This document shows, in pieces, positions 16,715-25,258 of a stretch of DNA of 64,000 nt. The notes under the pieces are model-generated. The model was given only the letters and a program-made list of their open reading frames with translations, was not told the origin of the DNA and did not search any database. Position numbers and translations under genes: made by a program. The number at the start of each line of letters is the position of its first letter. The first letter of the stretch is position 1. Source of the stretch: Paraburkholderia megapolitana (GTDB taxonomy: Bacteria > Pseudomonadota > Gammaproteobacteria > Burkholderiales > Burkholderiaceae); assembly GCF_007556815.1 (NCBI RefSeq), contig NZ_CP041743.1:2108001-2172000 (forward strand). Reading direction: 5' to 3'.

Positions 16715-18457
16715 TCAGCTTCGTTCGGGTATCACGGGGACCAATAGCGTGGCTGGCCGTTCCGGATCAAAGTGCAAAGTCACGATGTTGTCGAAGATCT
16801 CCGACGGCCGATCGACCGGATCGTCGTGCAAGAAAGGACCGCATCCCTTCATCGGATTCTTCATGTTCGAAAGGGTCGATTGTTCCAGACCGTGTTCGTA
16901 GTCTCTTCCCATGATCGTAAGACCGAGCCGATAACCCTTTGGAAGAACAACGCACGTTGGCCAGATCTCGATGTCGACTTCATAGGGAACCCCCGGCTCC
17001 AGGGGCTGCGACTCATCGTGGGAATGAAATGGCCGGTACGGCCGCGATCTGTCCGGCTCCAGCTTTCGCTGCGATGCGCGTAGCCATCCTTGTGTCAGAG
17101 GGGCCTTGGGATCGAGTGCTCCCTGAAATGTCACTTCGTTTCCAGCCGGATCGAAAACGTGAAGAACGACAAAGAAGTCTGCATCGGCGGTCGAGGACGA
17201 AATGATCAGAGTCAAGGACGAAGGGCCCGTGAATTCCGTATCGACCGAAAGCGGCGGCGTCATAAACGTCACGCCTTTTCCCATCGCCCGGTACTGCACC
17301 GTACTGACAAACTGAGGACGGCTGTCGCTTAACTGCAGAGTGTGGGGATCGAGGTAGAGCGACGTCCATGCCGTTCTGGCAAGCGGCCACTCATCCTCGT
17401 AACGAAGCACGTACCTGTCGAGGTGGCGTACCTGCAACTGTACTTTCGGCTGGTCTTGCCAACCGTTGTTTTCACCCTTCAGAAAGTAATCGAAAAATCT
17501 CTTCTGCAGTGCTACGCCGTAGTCGGTATAAAAAGGCGCCCAATGAGAACCACCGTGTACCTCAAGCCATTTCTGGGTAGACGCGGCGCCGATAAATCCT
17601 TCGAAGTTGCCGCGCGCATGCAATCCTTGTCCACCCCAGTTAGCAGCGGAGAGCAGCGGCACCTGTACCTTCGTGAGGTCGACCGAACGCTCTTTATAGT
17701 AGTCGGTTAGCAGCGCTCGCGAGAGCATTTCATGGTGCATGTCCTCTCGATTGCTGACCAGTTCGTCGTTCGTCAAGGTCTCCGGCCCGCACGCCAGCTC
17801 TCCTGTCAGTCTGCTAGTCGCGCCACGCTCGCCAACGCCGTGCTGGACCGTCTTGACCTGCATGTCCTGCCAGTTCTTGCGAAACGTACACAGAATGCCG
17901 CCGTGCCGATTGCCGTCACGATAGTTGTCATGCCAACCTTCCCAAACGCAGATTGCAGCAAGATGCAAAGGCTGAGTCGCGGCGGCGCGCCATTGATTCG
18001 CGCCGTAGTATGAGATCCCATTCAGCCCTACCTTGCCGGTGCTCCATGGCTGAGCGGCCGCCCATTCAATGCACTCGTGGTAGTCCTTCTGTTCTCGATG
18101 ATTGTTGTGGCAGAGGTAGCCAGGCGATCTCCCTGCGCCGCGCGAATCGACGCGCACGACGACATAACCGTGCGGAACCCATTTTTCCGGGTCGACGACT
18201 TCCCAGTTCGCGTACGCGTTGCTGGTTCCGGTAACCGCGTCGGGATAGTCTCGCTCCATCGATTGCCACGCTGTCCTGTAGCCGTCTTGAAACGCCAGCC
18301 CCTTGCCATATGGGCCGTAGCTCATGATGACGGGATATCTTCCTGCGTCGACGGGCCTGAAGATGTCTGCCCGCAATACCACGCCGTCATCCATCTGAAT
18401 CGCAGCGTCCCACGTGATCTGCATGCCGTCGCGTATTTCGCTTCGCTCCTGATTCAT
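16715..18457 (-). CDS. CocE/NonD family hydrolase (copy 2)
   Basis: A 580-residue paralogue of the gene at 14823-16616, well over half identical along its length (VRVDSRGAGRSPGYL, LSAANWGGQGLHARGNFEG, FFDYFLKGENNGW). The nucleophile elbow is GLNGISYYG with Ser149, and a C-terminal jelly-roll domain is present. It would hydrolyse an ester or amide related to the substrate of copy 1. The start at 18457 has GAGGAG upstream; the longer frame to 18670 crosses a terminator. The hairpin at 18487-18516 lies only 29 bases before this start, so expression depends on read-through or a promoter that overlaps it. Confidence 0.87.
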   Translation of the reverse strand: MNQERSEIRDGMQITWDAAIQMDDGVVLRADIFRPVDAGRYPVIMSYGPYGKGLAFQDGYRTAWQSMERDYPDAVTGTSNAYANWEVVDPEKWVPHGYVVVRVDSRGAGRSPGYLCHNNHREQKDYHECIEWAAAQPWSTGKVGLNGISYYGANQWRAAATQPLHLAAICVWEGWHDNYRDGNRHGGILCTFRKNWQDMQVKTVQHGVGERGATSRLTGELACGPETLTNDELVSNREDMHHEMLSRALLTDYYKERSVDLTKVQVPLLSAANWGGQGLHARGNFEGFIGAASTQKWLEVHGGSHWAPFYTDYGVALQKRFFDYFLKGENNGWQDQPKVQLQVRHLDRYVLRYEDEWPLARTAWTSLYLDPHTLQLSDSRPQFVSTVQYRAMGKGVTFMTPPLSVDTEFTGPSSLTLIISSSTADADFFVVLHVFDPAGNEVTFQGALDPKAPLTQGWLRASQRKLEPDRSRPYRPFHSHDESQPLEPGVPYEVDIEIWPTCVVLPKGYRLGLTIMGRDYEHGLEQSTLSNMKNPMKGCGPFLHDDPVDRPSEIFDNIVTLHFDPERPATLLVPVIPERS

Positions 18458-18486
18458 CTCGTGTCTCCTCGCCAGTTCCCTTATAA

Positions 18487-18516
18487 AAGTCAGCTTGCAA
18501 CCGTGCAAGCTGACTT
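18487..18516 (-). terminator. Rho-independent terminator between HisD-like and CocE-like genes
   Basis: A perfect 13-bp stem (AAGTCAGCTTGCA paired with TGCAAGCTGACTT) with a 4-base loop, running into TTTT on the minus strand. It follows the HisD-like gene (stop at 18642) and ends 29 bases before the CocE-like start codon, leaving room for the ribosome site only. It may work as an attenuator. Confidence 0.75.
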
Positions 18517-18641
18517 CCGCCCAGTCATATGCACAATCTTTTGCGAACGTAGCAGCCGCTACTACCCGACTGGATACGGGACGACCCGCGAGTAGCCACG
18601 TATGCGCAGTGCCAACCGGAAATCGGGCGATCCGGAAGTTT

Positions 18642-19949
18642 TCAGACCGCGGCTCCGCCGTATGGCACATCGCGGTGCCCGTAGCGACGCACGCGCAGAT
18701 TTGCCTGTTCGCCGTGCCCCGCGAAACCTTCTAGCGCACATAGACGGGAACAGTACTCACCGACCAGCGCGGACGCTTCGTCTGTCAGAACTTGCTGGTA
18801 CGTGCAGGTCTTCAGGAATTTCCCGACCCATAGCCCGCCCGTATAACGCGCCGCCTTCTTCGTGGGTAACGTATGGTTCGTGCCAATGGTCTTGTCGCCG
18901 AACGCAACGTTTGTGCGCGGACCGAGAAACAGCGCGCCGTAGTTGGTCATGTTCTTGAGGAAGTAGTCGACATCTCGCGTCAATACCTGAACGTGTTCAG
19001 ACGCGATGTCGTTGGCGATCTTGACCATCTCCTCGTCACTGTCCGCAATGATGACTTCGCCGTATTTGTCCCACGACTTGCGCGCAATATCGGCGGTCGG
19101 GAGGATCTTGAGCAGCCGCTCGATCTCCGTCAGCGTTTCATGCGCGAGTTTTTCTGAGGTTGTCAGCAGGACGGCGGGTGAGTCCGGACCATGTTCCGCT
19201 TGTCCAAGCAGATCCGTCGCGCACATCTCGCCGTCGACCGATTCGTCTGCGATCACGAGCGTCTCGGTCGGTCCGGCGAAGAGATCGATGCCGACGCGGC
19301 CGAAAAGTTGTCGCTTGGCTTCCGCGACGAATGCGTTACCCGGGCCGACGAGCATGTCTACAGGTGCAATTTTCTCTGTGCCGATCGCCATGGCACCGAC
19401 TGCCTGGATGCCTCCGAGGCAATAGATTTCATGCGCCCCGGCCATATGCTGTGCAGCGACAATCGCGGGAGCAGGCTTGCCGTGAAAGGGCGGTGCACAG
19501 GTGATGATGCGTGGCACGCCGGCAACACGAGCCGTGATGACCGACATGTGAGCAGAAGCGAGTAGCGGATATTTACCGCCCGGCACATAACAACCTGCAG
19601 AGTTGACTGGAATGTTCCTGTGCCCAAGGATCACGCCGGGAAGCGTCTCAACCTCGATGTCGAGGATTGATGCGCGTTGGTGTCGAGCGAAGTTTTCTAC
19701 CTGCTTCTGAGCGAATTCGATGTCCGTAATGTCACGCGTGGTCAACTGGGAGAGGCAATCGTCGATTTCACGCTGCGACAGTCTGTAATCGTCACGGTCC
19801 AGCTTGTCGAACCGGATCGACAGTTCGCGTATTGCCTCATCTCCGCGCGTTTCGATGTCCGCGAGGGTTGCTTCCACCGTATCGCGGACTTCTTTCGCGG
19901 CAGACTTGATCACGTCAGCCTCTGCGCCATGCTTGAGCCATCTGGCCAT
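18642..19949 (-). CDS. HisD-family NAD-dependent dehydrogenase (catabolic type)
   Basis: A 435-residue member of the histidinol dehydrogenase family. Metal and catalytic positions are present: GQAEHGPDS (Gln and His ligands), ASEHVQVL (catalytic Glu-His), [14 protein letters not shown] (Asp ligand) and [13 protein letters not shown] (last His). The context is a LacI-controlled catabolic cluster, not a his operon. The protein resembles the non-biosynthetic branch that contains sulfopropanediol dehydrogenase HpsN, so it probably oxidises an alcohol to a carboxylate. AAGGAG precedes the start at 19949. Two LacI-type palindromes lie just upstream and a terminator follows. Confidence 0.82.
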   Translation of the reverse strand: MARWLKHGAEADVIKSAAKEVRDTVEATLADIETRGDEAIRELSIRFDKLDRDDYRLSQREIDDCLSQLTTRDITDIEFAQKQVENFARHQRASILDIEVETLPGVILGHRNIPVNSAGCYVPGGKYPLLASAHMSVITARVAGVPRIITCAPPFHGKPAPAIVAAQHMAGAHEIYCLGGIQAVGAMAIGTEKIAPVDMLVGPGNAFVAEAKRQLFGRVGIDLFAGPTETLVIADESVDGEMCATDLLGQAEHGPDSPAVLLTTSEKLAHETLTEIERLLKILPTADIARKSWDKYGEVIIADSDEEMVKIANDIASEHVQVLTRDVDYFLKNMTNYGALFLGPRTNVAFGDKTIGTNHTLPTKKAARYTGGLWVGKFLKTCTYQQVLTDEASALVGEYCSRLCALEGFAGHGEQANLRVRRYGHRDVPYGGAAV

Positions 19950-19982
19950 TTGAACTTCTCCTTCGGGTATGGGTTCGGGAAT

Positions 19983-20022
19983 TTTGCATTCGAATGCAAA
20001 TGTGATTGCATACGAATGCAAT
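19983..20022. promoter_or_regulatory. Two tandem LacI-type operators
   Basis: TTTGCATTCGAATGCAAA (19983-20000) is a perfect 18-bp palindrome with a central CG, as LacI/PurR proteins prefer. ATTGCATACGAATGCAAT (20005-20022) is the same site with one asymmetric base. Their centres are 22 bases apart, two helical turns, so two dimers would sit on one face. They lie 34-73 bases before the HisD-like start and next to the LacI gene. Confidence 0.75.
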
Positions 20023-20031
20023 CCTCGGTTG

Positions 20032-20060
20032 AGGATAGACCTGCCTCGGAGGAAATTCAA
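20032..20060 (-). promoter_or_regulatory. Candidate sigma-70 promoter of the HisD-like gene
   Basis: On the minus strand TTGAAT (20055-20060), a 17-base spacer and TATCCT (20032-20037) each match four of six consensus bases. The two LacI-type palindromes follow within the first 50 transcribed bases, so the repressor would block initiation or early elongation. Confidence 0.4.
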
Positions 20061-20105
20061 GATATCAAGTGATAATTTATATCTATGTGAGCACGAAAAT
20101 GACGC

Positions 20106-21212
20106 TCACCGCGATATGTCCTGGCGCTTGCGCGAGCGCCAGGTCCACTGGTCTGCGGACTGCACCACGCCGGTCTGCGGTACGCGTGCGGAGCCGCGCA
20201 CGATCAACTCTCCGTCGATGATGTGTTGCACGGCGGGCACGACTGCTGCGGAAAGCTGGCGCTCCACCACCTGAACGACGCGCTGGACCATCAATTTCAC
20301 CGGTTGCGAGTAGGTGGTCAGCCCGAAGATCGGCCACCGCGCCATGTCGATGTCGTCAAATCCGACGATGGAAACGTCGGTGCCCACGTTAAGCCCGAAT
20401 TCGGTTCGGGCAAGATTGATGGCCACGAGCGCCATGTAATCGTTCGCGCAAAATATCGCGTCAGGTGGTGTTGTAGACGACAGCAGTGTGCGCACAGCCG
20501 ACGCGGTATCGTCAGCGGAATAATTTCCAGTCACACGATCGACATGACGGACTTTGCGTTCGGCTAGACCTTCGAGGAATCCGGCCTCCCGATCCCGGTT
20601 CGTCGACGAATGCTCAAGCCCGGCGACGTACGCGAAACGCCGATGTTTGCCGGCGAACAGGAAGGCGGCGAGCTCCTTTGCGCCTCGCCGGTTGTCTCCT
20701 GCGACACTGGGCACAGAATCACCGTCTGTCTTGCGGTTGAGCATGACGACCGGGAGGCCCTGTTGAAGGCACTCATCGGCGAAGCGAGATGAAAGACTCG
20801 TCGAGATGAGAACCAGCGCATCCACGCGATAGCGCAATACTTCTTCGAGGATCGGGTCGGAGCCGGCAAGGGGATCGGAGGTGAATAGCAAAACCCGATA
20901 GCCGATTCTGGCAAAGGACGTGGAGAGCGCGTCAAGCGCCGCCTGATAGAAGGGGTTGGCGGTACCGGGTACCGCGACGCCAATGAGACTCGATCGCCTC
21001 GTAATGAGCGAGCGGGCAACGAGGTTAGGGCGGTAGCCAAGTTGCTGCGCCGCATCCAGAACTTTCTCGCGCATGCCCGTGGAAACGCTGGCACCGGGCG
21101 TGAAGACGCGCGATACCGCGGACTGGGATACGCCCGCGAGTTCCGCGACCTCATAGGCCGTAGCGGGGCGTCGTTCGGGTTCCGCTTCCATCTTGACTGG
21201 ATCCGGCTTCAT
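20106..21212 (-). CDS. LacI family transcriptional regulator
   Basis: A 368-residue LacI/GalR repressor. The helix-turn-helix and hinge are at about residues 17-65 (ATAYEVAELAGVSQSAVSRVF, less its last residue, then LGYRPNLVARSL). The core is a periplasmic-binding-protein domain (LIGVAVPGTANPFYQAALDAL, without its end; FCANDYMALVAI; VGFDDIDMARW). The start at 21212 has GGAAG 6 bases upstream; a later Met at 21191 has a poor site. The gene reads toward the HisD-like gene, whose promoter holds two matching palindromes. It is probably a substrate-relieved repressor of that gene and perhaps of the CocE-like gene after it. Confidence 0.88.
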   Translation of the reverse strand: MKPDPVKMEAEPERRPATAYEVAELAGVSQSAVSRVFTPGASVSTGMREKVLDAAQQLGYRPNLVARSLITRRSSLIGVAVPGTANPFYQAALDALSTSFARIGYRVLLFTSDPLAGSDPILEEVLRYRVDALVLISTSLSSRFADECLQQGLPVVMLNRKTDGDSVPSVAGDNRRGAKELAAFLFAGKHRRFAYVAGLEHSSTNRDREAGFLEGLAERKVRHVDRVTGNYSADDTASAVRTLLSSTTPPDAIFCANDYMALVAINLARTEFGLNVGTDVSIVGFDDIDMARWPIFGLTTYSQPVKLMVQRVVQVVERQLSAAVVPAVQHIIDGELIVRGSARVPQTGVVQSADQWTWRSRKRQDISR

Positions 21213-21337
21213 CGGTGGCTTCCATTGAATCGTTGCCTGCGTTACTGGCTTGCGGTGACTCGGAGTGCAGTAAGCCCAGATCATATCCTGACGGTCGTTT
21301 GTGCATGAAGGCGACGCGGTGTGACCAGACACGGTGA

Positions 21338-21364
21338 TGATCAATCAATGACCGAAAGTCATTG
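21338..21364. promoter_or_regulatory. Overlapping palindromes upstream of the LacI gene
   Basis: CAATGAC-CGAAA-GTCATTG at 21346-21364 is a perfect 7-bp inverted repeat. It overlaps TGATCAATCAATGA (21338-21351), which matches 12 of 14 bases of the site before the cyclase gene. The pair lies 126 bases before the LacI start in the gap that also serves the rightward genes at 21460 and 21701. It is a candidate shared control point. Confidence 0.4.
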
Positions 21365-21459
21365 GATTCATGACGGCATAGCTCTTCATTCAGACGAGAT
21401 ATCCGTTTAGTGTTGCCCCAGACATTGATGCGTGAATGGAAGATCGAGAGGGATGCGCA

Positions 21460-21624
21460 ATGAAGCGGGTCTTAACACATGATGAATGGCGCCGGATTGC
21501 TGTCGAGGTACGCCGCTGGCTCGCGGAGTCGATCCGTCTACGAGCCCAGGCGGAGACCGTCTATGTTTGCGAGAACGAAGACAAGAAACGGTCATCGATG
21601 CATCGCGATCGCAGGAAACTCTGA
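21460..21624 (+). CDS. Possible small basic protein, 54 residues
   Basis: A short frame beginning MKRVLTHDEWRRIAVEVRRW, rich in Arg and Glu, with one Cys. AGGG lies about 7 bases before the ATG, and the reading direction matches the alpha/beta hydrolase that starts 77 bases later. Residues 7-33 could form an amphipathic helix. I recognise no family. It may be a real small gene or a leader frame; the sequence does not decide. Confidence 0.3.
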   Translation: MKRVLTHDEWRRIAVEVRRWLAESIRLRAQAETVYVCENEDKKRSSMHRDRRKL

Positions 21625-21700
21625 GCACCGTGCCAATAACTTCGAACCTTGTCGTTGACAGGATTGAGGGCCGCTCAGTGACTCGTACAGAGGTAACAGA

Positions 21701-22555
21701 ATGGGTAAAGCTATCAAGGTAGGAGGGCTACGACTGGTCTTGTCGGTAGCCAGCAAGCTGGCACCCAGGCTAGTGGTTCAATACTTGGGGAAACTGTTCG
21801 TCACGCCGGATCCCTCAACGTACAAGCATGCCAAAAGTAAACTTGCGTCCCTGGGAGATGTTCAAAGGTCAAGAATCCAACTCGACGGAGAGTGGATTGA
21901 GATCTACGTATGGGGTGATCCATCGTGCCAACCGTTCGTCTTGATATCGCATGGGTGGTCGAGTTACGCGCTGCGCTTTACTCCGTGGGTGCCACACTTA
22001 CTCGCGCTTGGCTACGCGGTGGTTTGTTTCGACCAGGTCGGACACGGCTTGAGCGGTGGTCGAGTCAGCCATCTCGCTCGCTTTACGTCAGTGCTCCGTC
22101 AAATAGGCCGGCGTTTCGGTCAACCCAGTGTCTTGATCGGCCACTCACTTGGAGCAACCGCCGCTGTCTTCGCGCGAGAAGATGCGACACCGCCGCTCCG
22201 ATATGTCCTGATCGCTCCGATGCTGGCTGCGGAGGAAGGTACACGTCGCCACTTTCGTGAGTTAGGCATTTCGCCCAAAGTTTTTGCTCTGTTTGAGGAG
22301 TGGGTACACAAATTAACCGGCCAGCGTTTTTCTGATTACGATGCTTCAGGTTACCTGAAAGTTCGCACCGAACCGGCATTGATCATTCACGACCGACAGG
22401 ATCGCGTGACGCCATGGGAAGAGGGCGCGCGGTTCGCTGAACTATGGCCCGATGCGCAACTTTACTCAACGGATGGCTTTGGCCACAATCGAATGGTGGA
22501 TCATTCCACTGTCATCAGCGAAGCGATGCGCTTTATCGGGAAAGCCACGCCTTGA
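21701..22555 (+). CDS. Alpha/beta hydrolase
   Basis: A 284-residue alpha/beta-fold hydrolase with all parts of the triad: GHSLG with Ser149, Asp234 in HDRQDRVTP, and His262 in GFGHNRMV. The oxyanion region ISHGWSSY follows strand 3. A hydrophobic N-terminus (LRLVLSVASKLAPRLVVQYLG) may attach it to the membrane, but no clear cleavage site follows. It would cleave an ester, lactone or lipid. GAGG is 8 bases before the ATG. It stands between the LacI and TetR genes and may belong with either catabolic block. Confidence 0.85.
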   Translation: MGKAIKVGGLRLVLSVASKLAPRLVVQYLGKLFVTPDPSTYKHAKSKLASLGDVQRSRIQLDGEWIEIYVWGDPSCQPFVLISHGWSSYALRFTPWVPHLLALGYAVVCFDQVGHGLSGGRVSHLARFTSVLRQIGRRFGQPSVLIGHSLGATAAVFAREDATPPLRYVLIAPMLAAEEGTRRHFRELGISPKVFALFEEWVHKLTGQRFSDYDASGYLKVRTEPALIIHDRQDRVTPWEEGARFAELWPDAQLYSTDGFGHNRMVDHSTVISEAMRFIGKATP

Positions 22556-22715
22556 CACGAAGCAGGCATTGCGTCGACGAGTCGATATAATGCGTGGGGT
22601 TCCGGTGTCGACGACGGTATGTTGCTGGCAACGTGGCGCATGACCGCCGACCAGGATTCACGCACAGTAGCCGTTCAAAATATGGCAACTGACTTTCGAG
22701 AGGACGCAAGGTAAC

Positions 22716-23417
22716 GTGAACGCTAAAGCCAGATCGACGCGCACCCGTGCTGCTGTTTCCGCGGTGCCGGAAAAGCGGCGCCGGCAATCGCCGGACGAGA
22801 GGCGGGCGCAGATCATCCGCGAAAGTATCAATTTCTTTTCCGAACATGGCTTTAGTGGCTCGACGCATGACCTGGCGAAACAGATTGGCGTGACCCAGCC
22901 GCTCATGTTTCGTTATTTCGAATCGAAAGATGATCTGGTCGATGCCGTGTTCGATGCCGTGTTCACCCAGCGTTGGGACAGCCAATGGCCCAAACTGATC
23001 CGTGACCGGTCACTTTCACTTCGGGAACGCCTCGTCCAGTTTTATAACTCATACCTGAAGGTCGTCTTCAATCGTGACTGGATGCGGCTTTATGTTTTCG
23101 CCGGACTTTCGGGTGTGGAAATCAACCGCCGGTACTTCCGTATCCTTGAGCAGCGCATCCTGATGCCGCTGTGCGAGGAGTTACGCGCCGAGTACAGGAT
23201 GGTGTCTGGACTCGAGATTCCCATTACGGAAGACGAACTCGACTTCGTATGGTCCTTTCACGGTGGGATCTTCTACCATGGGATCCGGCGTTGTGCCTTC
23301 GGCACATCGACCGACCACGAGCTAAGCCAGAACGTTCTTGACGTAACAATCGATGCCTTCATCGACGCAGCACCTCACGCAATCGCGCGGTTCACGGCCG
23401 AGGCTCGCCGCCCCTGA
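22716..23417 (+). CDS. TetR family transcriptional regulator
   Basis: A 233-residue TetR repressor. A basic N-terminal arm (residues 1-28) precedes the DNA-binding domain RRAQIIRESINFFSEHGFSG and the recognition helix VTQPLMFRYFESKDDLVDAVF (first part). The C-terminal ligand domain is typical in size. It starts with GTG at 22716, with AAGG 5 bases upstream. It is upstream of, and reads toward, the MFS/hydrolase/dehydrogenase block. The near-palindrome TTATCAAACAATAA in the next promoter is its best candidate site, by position and symmetry only. Confidence 0.85.
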   Translation: MNAKARSTRTRAAVSAVPEKRRRQSPDERRAQIIRESINFFSEHGFSGSTHDLAKQIGVTQPLMFRYFESKDDLVDAVFDAVFTQRWDSQWPKLIRDRSLSLRERLVQFYNSYLKVVFNRDWMRLYVFAGLSGVEINRRYFRILEQRILMPLCEELRAEYRMVSGLEIPITEDELDFVWSFHGGIFYHGIRRCAFGTSTDHELSQNVLDVTIDAFIDAAPHAIARFTAEARRP

Positions 23418-23708
23418 ATTTTCCGCAACGACGCAATTGGTGCGCTGTTGTCCTAGTGGGTTCCACGGTGCGTTACAAGAGCAATTCCTTTTCTTGACTG
23501 CCTCGTCGTGCAACCCGTTGCCAGCACGACTTCTTGCACCCGCACGCACATCCCACCTCGTCTGGAACACTGCGCTCGACACCCGCAATAAGCGTGTGTC
23601 TGGCAACCATTTTCCGTCTCGTATCCGGTTGATCTGTTGGTGAAACATTGCCGTTGAGGACGAGGCTGATCGTTTACCCGTGCAACGCAATGTGATGCTG
23701 TTTCCAGA
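23418..23708. other. Non-coding part of the TetR-MFS gap
   Basis: The whole gap between the TetR and MFS genes is 407 bases (23418-23824). This first part shows no supported gene, RNA or repeat; short frames on both strands lack ribosome sites. The promoter and operator lie in its last quarter (23709-23749). Confidence 0.5.
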
Positions 23709-23749
23709 TTGACAAGCAGCGTTTCACGTCTTAAATTATCAAACAATAA
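23709..23749 (+). promoter_or_regulatory. Promoter with overlapping operator before the MFS operon
   Basis: A perfect TTGACA (23709-23714), a 17-base spacer and TAAATT (23732-23737) overlap the near-palindrome TTATCAAACAATAA (23736-23749). The latter is 13 of 14 identical to the site at 11411-11424, in the same place relative to the promoter. It drives the MFS-MFS-hydrolase-dehydrogenase operon and is a likely target of the adjacent TetR protein. Confidence 0.6.
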
Positions 23750-23824
23750 TTAAAAGAGAAAATACACACCTCCGTGAGGACAACCTGACCGAGCCACAGG
23801 CGCACCAGGAGAGGAAGACGATTG

Positions 23825-25258
23825 ATGGATCAGCATTTCACCCGACATGCAAGCAAGGGTGACGTAGACACAAATCTGAACCCTGCTATCGCCGGACGTA
23901 GCGCGCTATTGGCGTGCCTCGACCAGCAGACGCGATTGACGGGAAACCAGTGGCGCGTCATCACTGCGGCGATACTCGGCGACATGCTGGAGTTTTTCGA
24001 CTATTTCGTCGTTGGATTTGTACTCGCCTTTGTCGTTGGCCCGTGGCACCTGAGCTTTGGTCAATCGGCGCTCATCCTGCTTTCGTCGGGTGTTGGCGCA
24101 ATGGGAGGCGCCATTGTCTACGGACGGATTGCCGACCGGTTCGGCAGGCGCAAGGTATTTCTTGCGACGGTCGTCAATTTTTCGCTGGCTAGCGGCGCGT
24201 TGGCCTTCACGCCGGATCACGGATGGGTGTATTTAGCCGTGTTTCGCTTTATCGTCGGATTCGGGGTGGGCGGACTTTACTGTGTGGATCTTCCGCTTAC
24301 GCAGGAGTTTGTGCCTGCATCGAAGCGCGGTTTGGTCGGGGGACTGGTTACCGCTGCCGTGCCGGTCGGGATGTTGCTTGGGTCAGTGATTGCTGCTTTC
24401 CTGTCGCACTGGATCGGCTGGCGCGGTCTCTTCGGGGTAGGGCTCGCTCCTGCGCTGCTGACGCTGCTTATTCGCACGTGGGTCCCGGAATCTCCACACT
24501 GGTTGCTTTCTGTGGGACGGGTCGACGAGGCGCGGCGTTCGATCGCGTGGGCACTTGAGGTAGACCCTTGCACCTTGCCCGCCGCGCCCGCACCGATACG
24601 GCGGATGCAGGTCGGTATGCGCGATCTTTTCTCTTATCCGCGTCGCGTCGCGCTGACCTGGATGATCAATCTGACCGCGCAAACGGGTTACTACGGTTTC
24701 CTGATGTGGGCGCCAACGTTGTTCGTCCTTCAATTAGGCGTGTCGCCGGCGCGAGCGTCATTTTTGATGATCTTCGTTACGTTGGCGGGATTTTCCGGCC
24801 GGATCTTCTTTTCGATCCTGGCGGACCGCATTGGACGTCGCGCATGTGGAGCGATGGCCGGATTAGGTGGGGCATTCCTCCTAACCGCGGCAGCGTTCGG
24901 CCACGCCACGACGATTGGCACGCTGTCAGCGTTCGTGAGCGGATTGATCCTTGCCAACGTGTTTGTCGATGGTGCTTTTGCGGTGGTCGGCCCCTACTCG
25001 TCAGAAATATGGCCATCGTCGCTGCGCGCCACGGGCATGGGATGGGCGTATGGGGTCGGAGGTCTTGGGAAAATCATCGGTCCACTTGGACTTGCTCTGA
25101 TCGTCGGATCGTCCAACGTAATCAATCCTGCCGCTTCACTCGCATCGCTCATCCCCGCTTTCGGTTTTCTCGCGACGTGCTATCTCGTGGCCGGGTTGAG
25201 CTTCCTCCTGTTTGGAATCGAGACGCGTGGAGCCGCACTGGAGACAATTGGTGAGTGA
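23825..25258 (+). CDS. MFS transporter (metabolite:H+ symporter type)
   Basis: A 477-residue 12-helix inner-membrane transporter. Helix 1 reads LGDMLEFFDYFVVGFVLAFV and motif A is DRFGRRK. The second half repeats a related pattern (ADRIGRRACG). It aligns with the MFS protein at 13318 over most of its length (FFD, WHL, ALILLSSG, PES, WLLS, GR). The ATG at 23825 follows GAGGAAG; a TTG three bases earlier is an alternative. It heads an operon of two transporters and two enzymes behind an operator-bearing promoter. Confidence 0.88.
   Translation: MDQHFTRHASKGDVDTNLNPAIAGRSALLACLDQQTRLTGNQWRVITAAILGDMLEFFDYFVVGFVLAFVVGPWHLSFGQSALILLSSGVGAMGGAIVYGRIADRFGRRKVFLATVVNFSLASGALAFTPDHGWVYLAVFRFIVGFGVGGLYCVDLPLTQEFVPASKRGLVGGLVTAAVPVGMLLGSVIAAFLSHWIGWRGLFGVGLAPALLTLLIRTWVPESPHWLLSVGRVDEARRSIAWALEVDPCTLPAAPAPIRRMQVGMRDLFSYPRRVALTWMINLTAQTGYYGFLMWAPTLFVLQLGVSPARASFLMIFVTLAGFSGRIFFSILADRIGRRACGAMAGLGGAFLLTAAAFGHATTIGTLSAFVSGLILANVFVDGAFAVVGPYSSEIWPSSLRATGMGWAYGVGGLGKIIGPLGLALIVGSSNVINPAASLASLIPAFGFLATCYLVAGLSFLLFGIETRGAALETIGE

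Noticed and set aside
18642..19949. Histidine biosynthesis gene hisD
   Set aside because: No other his genes are near, LacI-type operators precede it, and it lies in a catabolic cluster. It is better called a catabolic HisD-family dehydrogenase.
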